A stretch of 64,000 bases of DNA. It comes from Cytobacillus firmus DS1 (GTDB taxonomy: Bacteria > Bacillota > Bacilli > Bacillales > Cytobacillaceae). Under the pieces are notes generated by a model. The model searched no databases. It worked only from the letters and a program-made list of their open reading frames with translations, and was not told the DNA's origin. Shown piece by piece: positions 25,501 to 34,479 of this stretch (its first letter is position 1; each line of letters opens with the position of its first letter). The DNA lies in contig NZ_APVL01000007.1 of NCBI RefSeq assembly GCF_000565285.1, positions 62,001 to 126,000 on the forward strand, written 5' to 3'. A program made the position numbers and the translations under genes.

Positions 25501-27594
25501 ATGTATATTACATCGAGGGAAAAAGCCATTATTGAATTCATTATTAAAACTTCTGGGAAGCATACGGCCTTGTCGATTGCTTCTTCATTAAATGTCAGCT
25601 CAAGAACGATTCAGAGGGACTTAAAGGCAGTTGAGAAAATTGTCAGTGAGTTCGGACTGACCTTAACCCGAAATGTAAATCAGGGACTTGTCATTGAAGG
25701 GAAAAACGAGCAGATTTTCAGGCTGATCCAGCATTTGGCCAGCAGTGAACCGATCGATGAGCTCCCTCAGGAAAAGAAGCTGCGCCTTCTTTTGGCTATT
25801 CTTGAAGAAGAGGTATATAAGACTCAGGTGCTTGCCGGGTACCTCGGCATCAGCACGGCAACTTTGACAGCATATCTCGACGAGCTTGCTGAATGGCTAT
25901 CCCTTTTCCGGGTGGGCTTGACGAGAAAGCGGGGAGTCGGTGTAGAGATTCACGGAACAGAAGCAAATAAACGAATGGCGCTTGCCCATTTTCTCATTCA
26001 ATACTTTCATGAAGAATTAATTGAGATATTATTTTTGCTGGAAAAAGGAAAGCTCGGTGAAGACAGGATTCTGCACTATTTTGAAGCGGATGATATCCGC
26101 CATGTGAACAGCATCGTTCAGACTGTGTTTACTGGCGCACCTTCCCGGTTTGCGGATAGCGGATATCTGGAGATTGTGCTGCATACCTGCATAACACTAA
26201 AGAGGGCACTCAGCGGCTTTCCTGTGGAATGGAAGGATCTTCCGGAGGCAGAGGTTACGGTTGAATACAGATTGATCCAGGAGGTCACAAGCAGACTCGG
26301 GCAGACATTTGACTGCGAGTTTTCAGAGGGGGATATCCTTTACCTGGCGCGTATACTTAAAGGCACCAAATGGAGCGGGGCTGAGGCTTTTCCGTACGAC
26401 AGCATTGTACTCGCCCAAATGATCAGGAACGTGATTAAATCTGTTTCGGAACAGCTTCATGTAAATCTGAACAAGGATTTTTCCTTATTTCAGGGGCTGC
26501 TCGCACATATGGAGCCATCCTTATACCGGATCAAGCAGAATATGGAATCCTATAACCCGCTTAGAGAGGAAATCAAGCGTAAATATCCGGTTCTGTTCAT
26601 GGCTGTGAAAAATAGTCTTGAAGAGGAGTTTACAGATATTGATCAATTTTCAGATGACGAAATTGCGTTTATCGTCCTTCATTTCGGATCGGCTCTTGTC
26701 ATGCAGGAAGAGAATCTTTACATAAAGGCCCTTCTTATTTGTCCGACAGGCATTGGCACATCCAAAATGCTGAAAAGCAGGCTGAAAAAAGAGGTGGCTG
26801 AAATTGATGTCATCGAAATCAAATCGCTTAAGGAAATGTCAGTGGGTGCCGAGATAAAGGAATATGATTTAATCCTTTCTACTGTCAGACTTCCTTTTAT
26901 GAATGCAGAGTATATATTGGTGAACCCCCTCTTAAGTGAAGAAAATATTCTCACGATAAAAAACTACCTGAAGAATAACATTGAAAGCCTCACAAAAGGG
27001 AAGCAGTATCAGGAATTGGCGGAGCATGGGCAACGGCAGACTGAGCAGAGCAATGTCTCTTTAGACTCCATGCTGGAGGAGATAAGAGATATTCAGGAGA
27101 GCATCCAGTCTCTAATTCATAACTTCCGGTTTTACCGGATGGATGAGAAAGCAACCCAGGAGCAGATTCTCACAAAAATGCTGGTGAATGCAGAAGAAGA
27201 TCATCTGCTGGCGAATCCAGAAGATGTTCTGCAATCTTTACGGAAGCGGGAACAAAAAGGCGGTCTTGGCATCCCTGAAACGAATATGGCTCTCTTTCAC
27301 ACCCGCAGTAATAACGTCCGTAAGCTTATTTTTCAAATTGCCCATCTGCCAAAGCCATGCCTGGTAAAGGGAATGGACGGAAAAGAAGTGGCAATGAAAA
27401 ACCTGCTGCTGATGCTGGCCCCAGACGAGCTAAGCAGAAGAGAGCAGGAAATAGTAAGCTTAATCAGCACGAATATCATTGATACAGAGGAAGCGATATT
27501 ACTATTTTCTTCCGCAAACGAAGAGATGATCTTCAAGAAGCTTGAATCGATTTTTACAGAATATCTCCAGTCTCATTTTAAAATAAACCGGTAA
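25501..27594 (+). CDS. mtlR: MtlR-type PRD-containing transcriptional activator of mannitol genes
   Basis: 697-aa multidomain regulator. Order: N-terminal HTH (about 5-60, SIASSLNVSSRTIQRDL), second Mga-like HTH (about 85-165), PRD1 (about 180-290), PRD2 (about 300-400, with His in AHMEPSLYR and VLHFGSAL), EIIB-Gat-like (about 405-495, Cys in LLICPTGIGTSKML), and EIIA-Mtl-like (about 540-690, His in NMALFHTRSN). Phosphorylation by HPr and EIIA/EIIB controls such proteins. Weak ribosome site before ATG 25501, though the start matches the family. Separated from mtlA by a repeat, so it may have its own promoter. Confidence 0.93.
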   Translation: MYITSREKAIIEFIIKTSGKHTALSIASSLNVSSRTIQRDLKAVEKIVSEFGLTLTRNVNQGLVIEGKNEQIFRLIQHLASSEPIDELPQEKKLRLLLAILEEEVYKTQVLAGYLGISTATLTAYLDELAEWLSLFRVGLTRKRGVGVEIHGTEANKRMALAHFLIQYFHEELIEILFLLEKGKLGEDRILHYFEADDIRHVNSIVQTVFTGAPSRFADSGYLEIVLHTCITLKRALSGFPVEWKDLPEAEVTVEYRLIQEVTSRLGQTFDCEFSEGDILYLARILKGTKWSGAEAFPYDSIVLAQMIRNVIKSVSEQLHVNLNKDFSLFQGLLAHMEPSLYRIKQNMESYNPLREEIKRKYPVLFMAVKNSLEEEFTDIDQFSDDEIAFIVLHFGSALVMQEENLYIKALLICPTGIGTSKMLKSRLKKEVAEIDVIEIKSLKEMSVGAEIKEYDLILSTVRLPFMNAEYILVNPLLSEENILTIKNYLKNNIESLTKGKQYQELAEHGQRQTEQSNVSLDSMLEEIRDIQESIQSLIHNFRFYRMDEKATQEQILTKMLVNAEEDHLLANPEDVLQSLRKREQKGGLGIPETNMALFHTRSNNVRKLIFQIAHLPKPCLVKGMDGKEVAMKNLLLMLAPDELSRREQEIVSLISTNIIDTEEAILLFSSANEEMIFKKLESIFTEYLQSHFKINR

Positions 27595-27606
27595 AGGAAT
27601 GATTCG

Positions 27607-28743
27607 ATGAAACAGGCAGTGCATTTTGGAGCAGGGAACATAGGAAGAGGATTTATCGGAGCACTATTTTCACAGTCAGGCTACCATGTGACGTTTGTTG
27701 ATATTGCTGAAGGGATTATTAATCAATTAAACGAAGAAAAACAATATAAAGTGATACTGGCTGCAGATGAACAGGAAAGCCTGACCATTGAAAACGTGTC
27801 AGGATTGAATAATCTGAAGCAGGAGGCTGAAGTGATTGAGGCCATTAAACAGGCTGATTTCTTAACAACAGCCATTGGGCCTAACATCCTTCCGCGGATT
27901 GCGCCGTTAATGGCGAAAGGCTTGGCTGCCAGAGCAGAAGCAGGGATCACGGAAAAGCTTTATGTCATCGCATGTGAAAATCAGATCTCGGCAACTGACT
28001 TATTAAAGGGTTATATTTTGGAGAATCTGGAGAGCGGTATTAATCTTGAGAATGTATTTTTCTTAAACTCCGCTGTTGACCGGATTGTCCCTATTCAAAA
28101 CAATCAGGGATCACTCGATGTTCTGGTTGAACCGTACCATGAATGGGTTGTCGAAACAACTGAAGACATTCCGCATATCGAAGGAATGAAAATCGTTCCG
28201 GAGCTTGCGCCGTTTATCGAAAGAAAGCTGTTCACAGTTAACACAGGGCATGCAGTTATTGCGTACTTTGGCTACCTGGCAGGGAAAGAAACCATCGATC
28301 AGACACTGGCTGACGGGGACATTTATAAGCAGGTGCAGGCAACACTTGGCGAAACAGGTGCTTATTTAATCGATCGCTATGATCTGAATCCCGCCGAACA
28401 TCAGAAATATATCGATAAAATTATCGGCCGTTTTGAGAATGCCCGCCTGAATGACGGTGTCACACGAGTCGGCCGTTCACCAATAAGGAAGCTCGGCCCT
28501 GAAGACAGACTGGTCCGCCCGGCACTGCAGGCCCAGAAGGCAGGCTTATCCTTCACAAACCTGGCAAAAGCCATTGCTGCAGCCCTATTGTTTGATAACA
28601 GGGAAGATGAAGAAGCGGTTAAGCTGCAGGACATGATCCAGGAAAACGGAGTGGCATACGTACTGAAAGAAGTATGCGGACTTGAAGAATCAAGCGAGCT
28701 CGCAGGAGAAATACTGAATCAATATGAAACATTGAGAAAATAA
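27607..28743 (+). CDS. mtlD: Mannitol-1-phosphate 5-dehydrogenase
   Basis: NAD-dependent oxidation of mannitol-1-phosphate to fructose-6-phosphate in the cytoplasm. 378 aa; Rossmann motif FGAGNIGRGFIG at residues 7-18, the polyol-specific long-chain dehydrogenase signature ending with KLFTVNTGHAVIAYFGYL, and the catalytic Lys region within it. Twelve bases after mtlR, so co-transcribed. Its TAA stop lies within the TTTAT end of repeat copy B. Confidence 0.95.
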   Translation: MKQAVHFGAGNIGRGFIGALFSQSGYHVTFVDIAEGIINQLNEEKQYKVILAADEQESLTIENVSGLNNLKQEAEVIEAIKQADFLTTAIGPNILPRIAPLMAKGLAARAEAGITEKLYVIACENQISATDLLKGYILENLESGINLENVFFLNSAVDRIVPIQNNQGSLDVLVEPYHEWVVETTEDIPHIEGMKIVPELAPFIERKLFTVNTGHAVIAYFGYLAGKETIDQTLADGDIYKQVQATLGETGAYLIDRYDLNPAEHQKYIDKIIGRFENARLNDGVTRVGRSPIRKLGPEDRLVRPALQAQKAGLSFTNLAKAIAAALLFDNREDEEAVKLQDMIQENGVAYVLKEVCGLEESSELAGEILNQYETLRK

Positions 28744-28886
28744 AGTGAAACTTCAATCAGTGGGGGGCTCGTTATCCCCCACTGATTGTTAGTTGAGGCC
28801 CACAGGAAGTGGGTCACAAAGACGTTGCCACAGGACGTGGCGTCCTTAGTCTTTGTCCTTCTTACTGCCCGTTAGACTGCGATAAA
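28740..28886 (-). repeat. MITE-like intergenic repeat, copy B (inverted)
   Basis: 147 bp, reverse orientation to copy A, bounded by ATAAA on both ends; carries GTGAAACTTCAATCAGTGGG, a GGGG/CCCC hairpin, the GACGTTGCCACAGGACGTGG core and the TTACTGCCCGTTAGACTGCG end. Together with copy A it flanks mtlR-mtlD. Confidence 0.8.
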
Positions 28887-28894
28887 TGGAATGA

Positions 28895-28930
28895 AGACTG
28901 CTGAGAATGATCTGCAGTCTTATTTTTTTG
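28895..28930 (+). terminator. Terminator after the mtl genes
   Basis: AAGACTGC pairs with GCAGTCTT around a 12-base loop, followed by a T-rich run. Confidence 0.78.
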
Positions 28931-28984
28931 GAGCTTTTTTCGGTGTAGCGCTGTAAAATATTTTACAAGTGAGGTGATGTAGAT

Positions 28985-29485
28985 ATGATATTTACTATAG
29001 TGTTTGAAGAAGAAGGTCTGAAGTATCATTCTTTGAAAACGAGGGAAGCTGTCAGGGCCGTGATTTTGGGTGAAAATGGAATTTTGCTGGTGCGCTCGAA
29101 TCGCAGTGATTATAAATTCCCTGGAGGTGGTGTTAAAGGAAATGAAGATTGGCATGATGCGCTATTACGCGAAGTGGCAGAAGAAACGGGTTACATACAT
29201 GCAGCCGTAAAAAACAAACTGGGTACCGTTATTGAACGGAAAATCGATGAGTTTGATGATACCGTGCTGTTTCAAATGAATTCTCATTATTATCTTTGTG
29301 AATTAATCGATCATCAGCAACTAGACCAGCAGCTTGAAGGCTATGAGATCACACAGGAATTTTCACCGGAATGGGTGGCTATTGAGGAAGCGATCGCAAG
29401 GAATGAGGCAGCAGCTAAACTGAATGGAGCCAATAGATGGATAAGAAGAGAGAATTTTGTTTTGAACGCATTATTAGAACAGTGA
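28985..29485 (+). CDS. NUDIX hydrolase
   Basis: 166-aa pyrophosphohydrolase acting on nucleoside-diphosphate-linked compounds. The Nudix box is complete: GGGVKGNEDWHD, then LLREVAEETGY (G-x5-E-x7-REVxEExGY) at about residues 46-69. ATG after GAGGTGATG. The substrate is open; the C-terminal part (SPEWVAIEEAIARNE) is typical for ADP-sugar or dNTP-type family members but does not decide. Sits seven to sixteen bases before the esterase gene, so probably co-transcribed. Confidence 0.85.
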   Translation: MIFTIVFEEEGLKYHSLKTREAVRAVILGENGILLVRSNRSDYKFPGGGVKGNEDWHDALLREVAEETGYIHAAVKNKLGTVIERKIDEFDDTVLFQMNSHYYLCELIDHQQLDQQLEGYEITQEFSPEWVAIEEAIARNEAAAKLNGANRWIRRENFVLNALLEQ

Positions 29486-29501
29486 GAATGAGGTGGCAGC
29501 C

Positions 29502-30260
29502 ATGCTTGAAGTGTTAACTGTGTCCATTTTTAATCAGGAAAGAAAGATTCGAATTTACCTGCCGGAGAATTATTACTGCAGCAATAAACGTTATCCAGTT
29601 CTATACATGCATGACGGGCAAAATGTTTTTGGTGCTGAGGAAGCAATTGGCGGAGTGTCACTGGATCTGCATAACCATCTGGATCAATCCAAATCAGATT
29701 TAATCGTGGCGGCGATTGACCAAAATACAGAAGGCGAAGAACGGATTCATGAATATTGCCCATGGAAACATGGAGATTTCAGCGAGCAGCTGTTAGGCTA
29801 TAATAGCGGCTCAGGCGGTAAGGGGAGTGATTATGCTGACTTTATCGTGGATGAACTGAAGCCAATAATAGATGGAAAATATAAAACTATGACTGATGAA
29901 AACTATATGGCTGGCATCTCTTTGGGCGGACTCCTCTCTGTTTATGCCGGCTGCAAATATCCTGATGTTTTTAAAAAAGTCGCAGGGATGTCATCTGCTT
30001 TTTACCGGAATCAAGAAGATATAGAAAAACTGGCGGACAGCACACCTCCATTAGGGAAAATATATCTCGATTGCGGCACTGCAGAGGCGGGGGAAAATAG
30101 AAAGATCAGTGAATTATTTTTGGAGTCTAACAAAGCTGTTTATGAAAGGTTAAAAAGCAGCGGATGTGAGGTTGAGCTTCGGATCGTTGAGGGGGCGGGG
30201 CATAATTATACTGCATTTAAGGATCGAATTGCTGGTGTGATGGAGTTTTTCCTGGATTAG
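29502..30260 (+). CDS. Alpha/beta hydrolase, esterase D / Fes-type
   Basis: 252-aa cytoplasmic hydrolase of the putative esterase (enterochelin esterase-like) family. Seen: N-terminal VLYMHDGQNVFG, nucleophile elbow GISLGG (Ser about residue 140), and catalytic His in GAGHNYTAF near the C-terminus; an Asp in YLDCGTAE could complete the triad. ATG 29502 has GAGG eight bases upstream; GTG 29493 overlaps it. Substrate unknown. Confidence 0.85.
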   Translation: MLEVLTVSIFNQERKIRIYLPENYYCSNKRYPVLYMHDGQNVFGAEEAIGGVSLDLHNHLDQSKSDLIVAAIDQNTEGEERIHEYCPWKHGDFSEQLLGYNSGSGGKGSDYADFIVDELKPIIDGKYKTMTDENYMAGISLGGLLSVYAGCKYPDVFKKVAGMSSAFYRNQEDIEKLADSTPPLGKIYLDCGTAEAGENRKISELFLESNKAVYERLKSSGCEVELRIVEGAGHNYTAFKDRIAGVMEFFLD

Positions 30261-30389
30261 AAGTGTGGGGAGATGACTAGGGACGAAAAAGAGTGGAGAG
30301 TAAGGGGAATGAAATGGTAGTTAACCAGGAGGAATAACGACCAAGAAAGCAGATTATTAATTTAATAATGATTAAATTTTCAAAAAATA

Positions 30390-30418
30390 TTGACAACTAA
30401 TCTAAAAACAGATAAATT
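30390..30418 (+). promoter_or_regulatory. Promoter of the GntR gene
   Basis: TTGACA, 17-bp spacer, TAAATT, upstream of the operator at 30432. Confidence 0.6.
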
Positions 30419-30431
30419 ATAAAATAATATA

Positions 30432-30451
30432 AAGTTATAACATTATATTCT
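30432..30451 (+). promoter_or_regulatory. GntR operator copy 1 (before the regulator gene)
   Basis: AAGTTATAACATTATATTCT, an imperfect copy of the perfect 20-bp palindrome at 38131-38150. Placement just after the promoter of the GntR gene suggests autoregulation. Confidence 0.65.
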
Positions 30452-30469
30452 TTCAAGGGAGATACATAA

Positions 30470-31189
30470 ATGCAGATAGATAAAAGTTTACATATACCCC
30501 TATATAGACAAGTAGAACAGATTCTGGAAGAGAAAATCATATCCGGACAATGGGAGGTAGGGAGCCAGCTGCCGACTGAGCAGGAGCTGTCCGATCGATT
30601 CGATGTCAGCACAATTACGGTTAAAAGAGCGGTGATTGAGCTTGTGAATAAAGGTTATCTATTCAGACAGCGAGGAAAGGGGACTTTTGTATCCGGAGCT
30701 GCAAAAGAGCAGGACCTTAATTCCATCATTTCGCTTTCCACCGGTTCGGAACAGGAACATCCTCATGAAATGATCAGCTTTAAATATGAAGCTGCAGGTT
30801 CTGAAATTGCGCAGAAGTTAAGGATTGATCCAGAGGATGAGGTGATCAAAATTGAGAGATTAAAAGTGGAAAACAATGATCCTCTCGCGCTGGAATATAC
30901 CTATCTTCCGGCGGATAAATGTCAGGGGCTTACACCTGAGATGATCAATAACGACTTAATTTTTAACATCTTAAAAAATAGATTCCATATAGCGCTAAAC
31001 CGGGCTAAGGTATTTATCCGGCCTTATATTCTTCCCAGTCACCAGGCAAAGCTGCTTCATGTGGAACCCGGGACCCCGGTATTTGAGTGGGAGCGTACTA
31101 CATACACAAAGCAAGAAGACATTATTGAGTTCTCTAAATTCTATATCCGCAGTGATAAAGAGGTTTATTATACAGAGGTTCAATTGTAA
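30470..31189 (+). CDS. GntR family (HutC/UTRA) transcriptional regulator
   Basis: 239 aa. N-terminal winged HTH (about 5-72: LYRQVEQILEEKIISGQWEVG, PTEQELSDRFDVSTITVKRA) and C-terminal UTRA effector domain (about 90-235, with AGSEIAQKLRI and PVFEWERTTYT). HutC-type repressors release DNA on binding a pathway metabolite. Same-sequence palindromes before this gene, before the importer and before DUF1904-DAO make it the likely regulator of the whole 31-39.7 kb island. ATG after AAGGGAG. Confidence 0.9.
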   Translation: MQIDKSLHIPLYRQVEQILEEKIISGQWEVGSQLPTEQELSDRFDVSTITVKRAVIELVNKGYLFRQRGKGTFVSGAAKEQDLNSIISLSTGSEQEHPHEMISFKYEAAGSEIAQKLRIDPEDEVIKIERLKVENNDPLALEYTYLPADKCQGLTPEMINNDLIFNILKNRFHIALNRAKVFIRPYILPSHQAKLLHVEPGTPVFEWERTTYTKQEDIIEFSKFYIRSDKEVYYTEVQL

Positions 31190-31237
31190 AAAAATTGCTG
31201 AAATCCCATAGGACAATTTATATATATAAAAGATATA

Positions 31238-31257
31238 AAGTTATAATATTATATCTT
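31238..31257 (+). promoter_or_regulatory. GntR operator copy 2 (before the importer operon)
   Basis: AAGTTATAATATTATATCTT, a one-mismatch copy of the palindrome at 38131-38150, in the 215-bp gap before the substrate-binding protein. Confidence 0.75.
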
Positions 31258-31380
31258 TATATTTTATATAGAAATCAATCTCTTTCTATAGATTGATCTA
31301 AATTAAAAAGGGGGTATGCTTTTATCAGGTCTTCATCCTAGAACTGCTCCTTATGCGAAAAGCAAAAATAAACGAGGGGG

Positions 31381-32463
31381 AAAAAGAAAGCTTATTTAAT
31401 TGTATTGCTTTGTTTATTGCTTGTCACGGCTGCAGGATGCAGCGGCCAAACAGGAAGTTCTGCAGATGAAGGATCAGGAAAAAGTGATGAAAAGACACTT
31501 GTCTTAGCGGCATATGGAGGAAGCTATGAGCAAAAGATGAAGGAGGACTTGATCCCTAAGTTTGAGAAAGAGCATGGCGTAAAGGTGAAATATATTACGG
31601 GAAGCTCTGTTGATACGTTATCCAAGCTTCAGGCCCAAAAGGATAATCCTCAAATTGATGTAGCTTTCCTTGATGATGGACCTCAAGCTCAGGCAAAGGC
31701 GTTTGGATTGCTGGCGCCAATGGATGAGAGTGTTGTTACGAATCTGGCAGATGTCTATGATATTGCAAAAGACAAAGATAATGTGGGTGTAGGATTTGGA
31801 ATCATTTCAACCGGCTTGGCTTATAACAAGGATGTCTTCGAACAGAATGGCTGGGAACCGCCGACATCCTGGAATGATTTGGCCGATCCGAAGTATAAAG
31901 GAAAACTCGTACTGCCTTCCATTGCCAATACGTATGGAGTTCATTTTCTGCTCATGACTGCGATTGCCAATGGCGGAGATGAAGAAAACATTGAACCAGG
32001 CTTTGAAAAAATGAAGGAAATTGCCAAAAACGCGATTACTTTTGATAAAACGGCTGACGTATCCAACTACTTCCTGCAAGGGCAGACAGTTGCAAGTGCA
32101 TGGGGAAGCAGCCGGGTGTTTACCCTTCAGGATAGCGGATTCCCGATTGAGTATGTCATTCCGGAAGAAGGGGCTCCGGCCCTGATGGCCACCGTCAGTG
32201 TGGTGAAGGATGCTCCAAATGGGGATCTTGCTCAGGAATTTGTCAATTTTGTTCTGGATGAAGAAGCACAGCTTCTATTTGCCAACTCCTTGTTTGACGG
32301 TCCGGTTAATAAGAATGTGAAGCTTGATGGAGACATCGTCGATAAAGTGGCTTATGGGGAAGAGGAGATTGCCAAATTGATCAAAGTCGACTGGGAAACT
32401 GTTAATGCAAAACGGGCTGAGTGGACAGAACGGGCCAATAAAGAAATCGAAGTAGCCCATTGA
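31381..32463 (+). CDS. PotD-like ABC transporter substrate-binding lipoprotein; start codon unclear
   Basis: Extracytoplasmic solute-binding protein of the spermidine/putrescine (PotD) family, mature part KTLVLAAYGGSYEQKMKEDL onward. The frame upstream of the first listed start (TTG 31405) encodes KKAYLIVLLCLLLVTAAGC, a perfect lipoprotein signal peptide with lipobox TAAGC, and GAGGGGG lies at 31374-31380, but the codon at 31381 is AAA, not ATG. Starting at TTG 31405 loses the basic n-region and is 24 bases from the ribosome site. Loss of three bases from an original AAAATGAAG would explain the sequence. Clusters with its ATPase and two permeases; likely imports an amino-acid or opine-like compound. 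Confidence 0.8.
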   Translation, partial: KKKAYLIVLLCLLLVTAAGCSGQTGSSADEGSGKSDEKTLVLAAYGGSYEQKMKEDLIPKFEKEHGVKVKYITGSSVDTLSKLQAQKDNPQIDVAFLDDGPQAQAKAFGLLAPMDESVVTNLADVYDIAKDKDNVGVGFGIISTGLAYNKDVFEQNGWEPPTSWNDLADPKYKGKLVLPSIANTYGVHFLLMTAIANGGDEENIEPGFEKMKEIAKNAITFDKTADVSNYFLQGQTVASAWGSSRVFTLQDSGFPIEYVIPEEGAPALMATVSVVKDAPNGDLAQEFVNFVLDEEAQLLFANSLFDGPVNKNVKLDGDIVDKVAYGEEEIAKLIKVDWETVNAKRAEWTERANKEIEVAH

Positions 32464-32479
32464 AAGAGAGGGGAAACGA

Positions 32480-33556
32480 ATGAGTTACTTAAGCCTGGAA
32501 AACGTGGTTAAGACATTTAATAAAACAGAAGTCGTTAAAAAGCTCAGCCTTGACATCCAAAAAGGGGAACTGGTCTCCTTTTTGGGGCCTTCGGGCTGCG
32601 GAAAAACGACAACACTGAATATGATCGCCGGATTTTTGGAAGTGGATGGCGGGAAGATTGAGGTGGACGGCAAACCCGTTCACCTGCTTCCTCCCAATAA
32701 AAGAGAAATGGGCATGGTGTTCCAAAACTATGCTTTGTTTCCGCACATGACGGTTTTTGATAATGTCGCCTATGGGCTTAAGCTCCGTAAAGTGCCAAAA
32801 AGTGAAATCAGCAAAAGGGTGTTTGAAGCATTGGAGATGGTTCGTCTGGCTGGCTATGAAAAACGTTATCCAAAGGAACTTTCCGGAGGGCAGCAGCAGC
32901 GTGTTTCATTGGCGAGGGCCCTGGTCATTAAGCCGAAGGTGCTTCTACTGGATGAGCCATTGAGCAATCTTGATGCCAAGCTTCGCCAGGAAATGCGTGA
33001 AGAAATTGTTGATATCCAAAAGCAGGTGGGGATCACAACGATATTTGTCACACATGACCAGGAGGAAGCATTGGCCATATCGGACCGTATTGCGGTCATG
33101 TATGAGGGCCGGATTGAACAGGTTGATGATCCGGCATCCATCTACAACCATCCAAAGACTGACTTTGTGTCCCAGTTCATAGGGGAAGTTAACCACATCC
33201 AGGGGAAAGTCCTGGAAACTTATGAAAATAAGAAATGCAAATTGCACTTTTTTGGGAATGAACAGATTGTTTCAGTCCCATCTGTAAAAAATTCCGAAGT
33301 TCACTTTTTCATCCGGCCGGAAAAAATCCAAATCGCTTTAGCCGGATCAAATGAAAGAAATGAGGCTTTTCAAACCAGGGTGGAACGTAAAATGTTTCTC
33401 GGAGCCAAGACAAGATACATTTTGAAGGTACATGACCGGCATCTGATTGCAGATATTTCCAATACCGTATTAAATCCTACCGAAATTAAAGAAGGAAACA
33501 GTGTCTACACATATTGGAACCCTGAAGACCTGCTGCCTTCGAGAATGGCGAGGTGA
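32480..33556 (+). CDS. PotA-like ABC transporter ATP-binding protein
   Basis: 358-aa import ATPase. Walker A GPSGCGKTT, Q-loop MVFQNYALFPHMT, signature LSGGQQQRVSLARAL, Walker B VLLLDEPLSNLDAKL and switch VTHDQEEALAI are all present, followed by a TOBE regulatory domain from about residue 240. Overlaps the first permease gene by four bases at its end, so translation is coupled. Part of the GntR-controlled operon. Confidence 0.93.
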   Translation: MSYLSLENVVKTFNKTEVVKKLSLDIQKGELVSFLGPSGCGKTTTLNMIAGFLEVDGGKIEVDGKPVHLLPPNKREMGMVFQNYALFPHMTVFDNVAYGLKLRKVPKSEISKRVFEALEMVRLAGYEKRYPKELSGGQQQRVSLARALVIKPKVLLLDEPLSNLDAKLRQEMREEIVDIQKQVGITTIFVTHDQEEALAISDRIAVMYEGRIEQVDDPASIYNHPKTDFVSQFIGEVNHIQGKVLETYENKKCKLHFFGNEQIVSVPSVKNSEVHFFIRPEKIQIALAGSNERNEAFQTRVERKMFLGAKTRYILKVHDRHLIADISNTVLNPTEIKEGNSVYTYWNPEDLLPSRMAR

Positions 33557-33561
33557 CTCAC

Positions 33562-34479
33562 ATGCAAGCCGGAATCGGAACGGAACATGACTTATTGCTT
33601 CAGCAAAAGAAAAAGAATGTGAATAAAAAACGGCTTGATACGTGGCTGCTTTTGCTTCCGACGCTGGGAATCTTCATTTTCTTCTTTTTGCTGCCATTGT
33701 TTTTCTTATTTATTACAAGCTTTAAAAATTTTGATGCCAGTACAGGAGTGGGAAATGAATGGACGCTCCAGAACTACATCAAGTTCATGTCAGATCCTTT
33801 TTACCTTGGAGTAGTCTGGCGCACGGTGAAAATCGCTCTTTTAACAACATTGATTACGATCATTATCTCTTACCCGGTAGCTTTTCAGATTTCAAGATCA
33901 AAAGGAAGAGCCAGAAATTATTTAACCCTTCTGGTGCTTTCTCCGCTTCTGATCAGCATGGTTATACGCTGCTACGGCTGGGTGATTCTATTATCCAACA
34001 ATGGTGTAGTCAATAATACACTATTAAAGCTGGGCTGGATTGACCAGCCTTTAACCCTCTTATACACCGAATTGAGTGTGGTCATCGGTATGGTGCATGT
34101 TCTTTTCCCATACATGGTGCTGAGCATCATGGGCTCACTCGAAAAAATAGACCCTTCTGTCATCAGAGCCTCGCAGAACCTTGGGGCCGGCTCCTTCAGA
34201 ACTTTCTTTTCCATTTTGCTCCCGTTAACCTTGCCTGGTGTTTTTGCCGGATCGGTTATGGTATTCAGCTTAAGCGTCAGCTCATTTGTTACACCGGCCA
34301 TTCTTGGCGGCCCGCAGGTGAAGGTTATGTCCTATTTAACGTATGAACAGGTAGCTGTGATGCTGAACTGGCCGTATGGAGGCGCTATTGGCTTCCTGCT
34401 GATCCTGATTGCCACCATTACCATCATCGCATACAGCAAAATCCTTGCCAGGTCTGAGAAAGGGGTGGCCATACAATGA
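33562..34479 (+). CDS. PotB-like ABC transporter permease
   Basis: 305-aa inner-membrane permease with six helices. The EAA coupling loop is seen as VIRASQNLGAGSFRTFFSI with the following LPLTLPGV. ATG 33562 is eight bases after GAGGTG; GTG 33553 lies within that site. Its stop overlaps the start of the second permease (ATGAG junction). Confidence 0.92.
   Translation: MQAGIGTEHDLLLQQKKKNVNKKRLDTWLLLLPTLGIFIFFFLLPLFFLFITSFKNFDASTGVGNEWTLQNYIKFMSDPFYLGVVWRTVKIALLTTLITIIISYPVAFQISRSKGRARNYLTLLVLSPLLISMVIRCYGWVILLSNNGVVNNTLLKLGWIDQPLTLLYTELSVVIGMVHVLFPYMVLSIMGSLEKIDPSVIRASQNLGAGSFRTFFSILLPLTLPGVFAGSVMVFSLSVSSFVTPAILGGPQVKVMSYLTYEQVAVMLNWPYGGAIGFLLILIATITIIAYSKILARSEKGVAIQ

Noticed and set aside
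31316-31399. 27-codon ORF with AAAGGGGGT before the importer lipoprotein
   Set aside because: Composition is not protein-like and it overlaps the signal-peptide region; kept only as a comment on the start problem.
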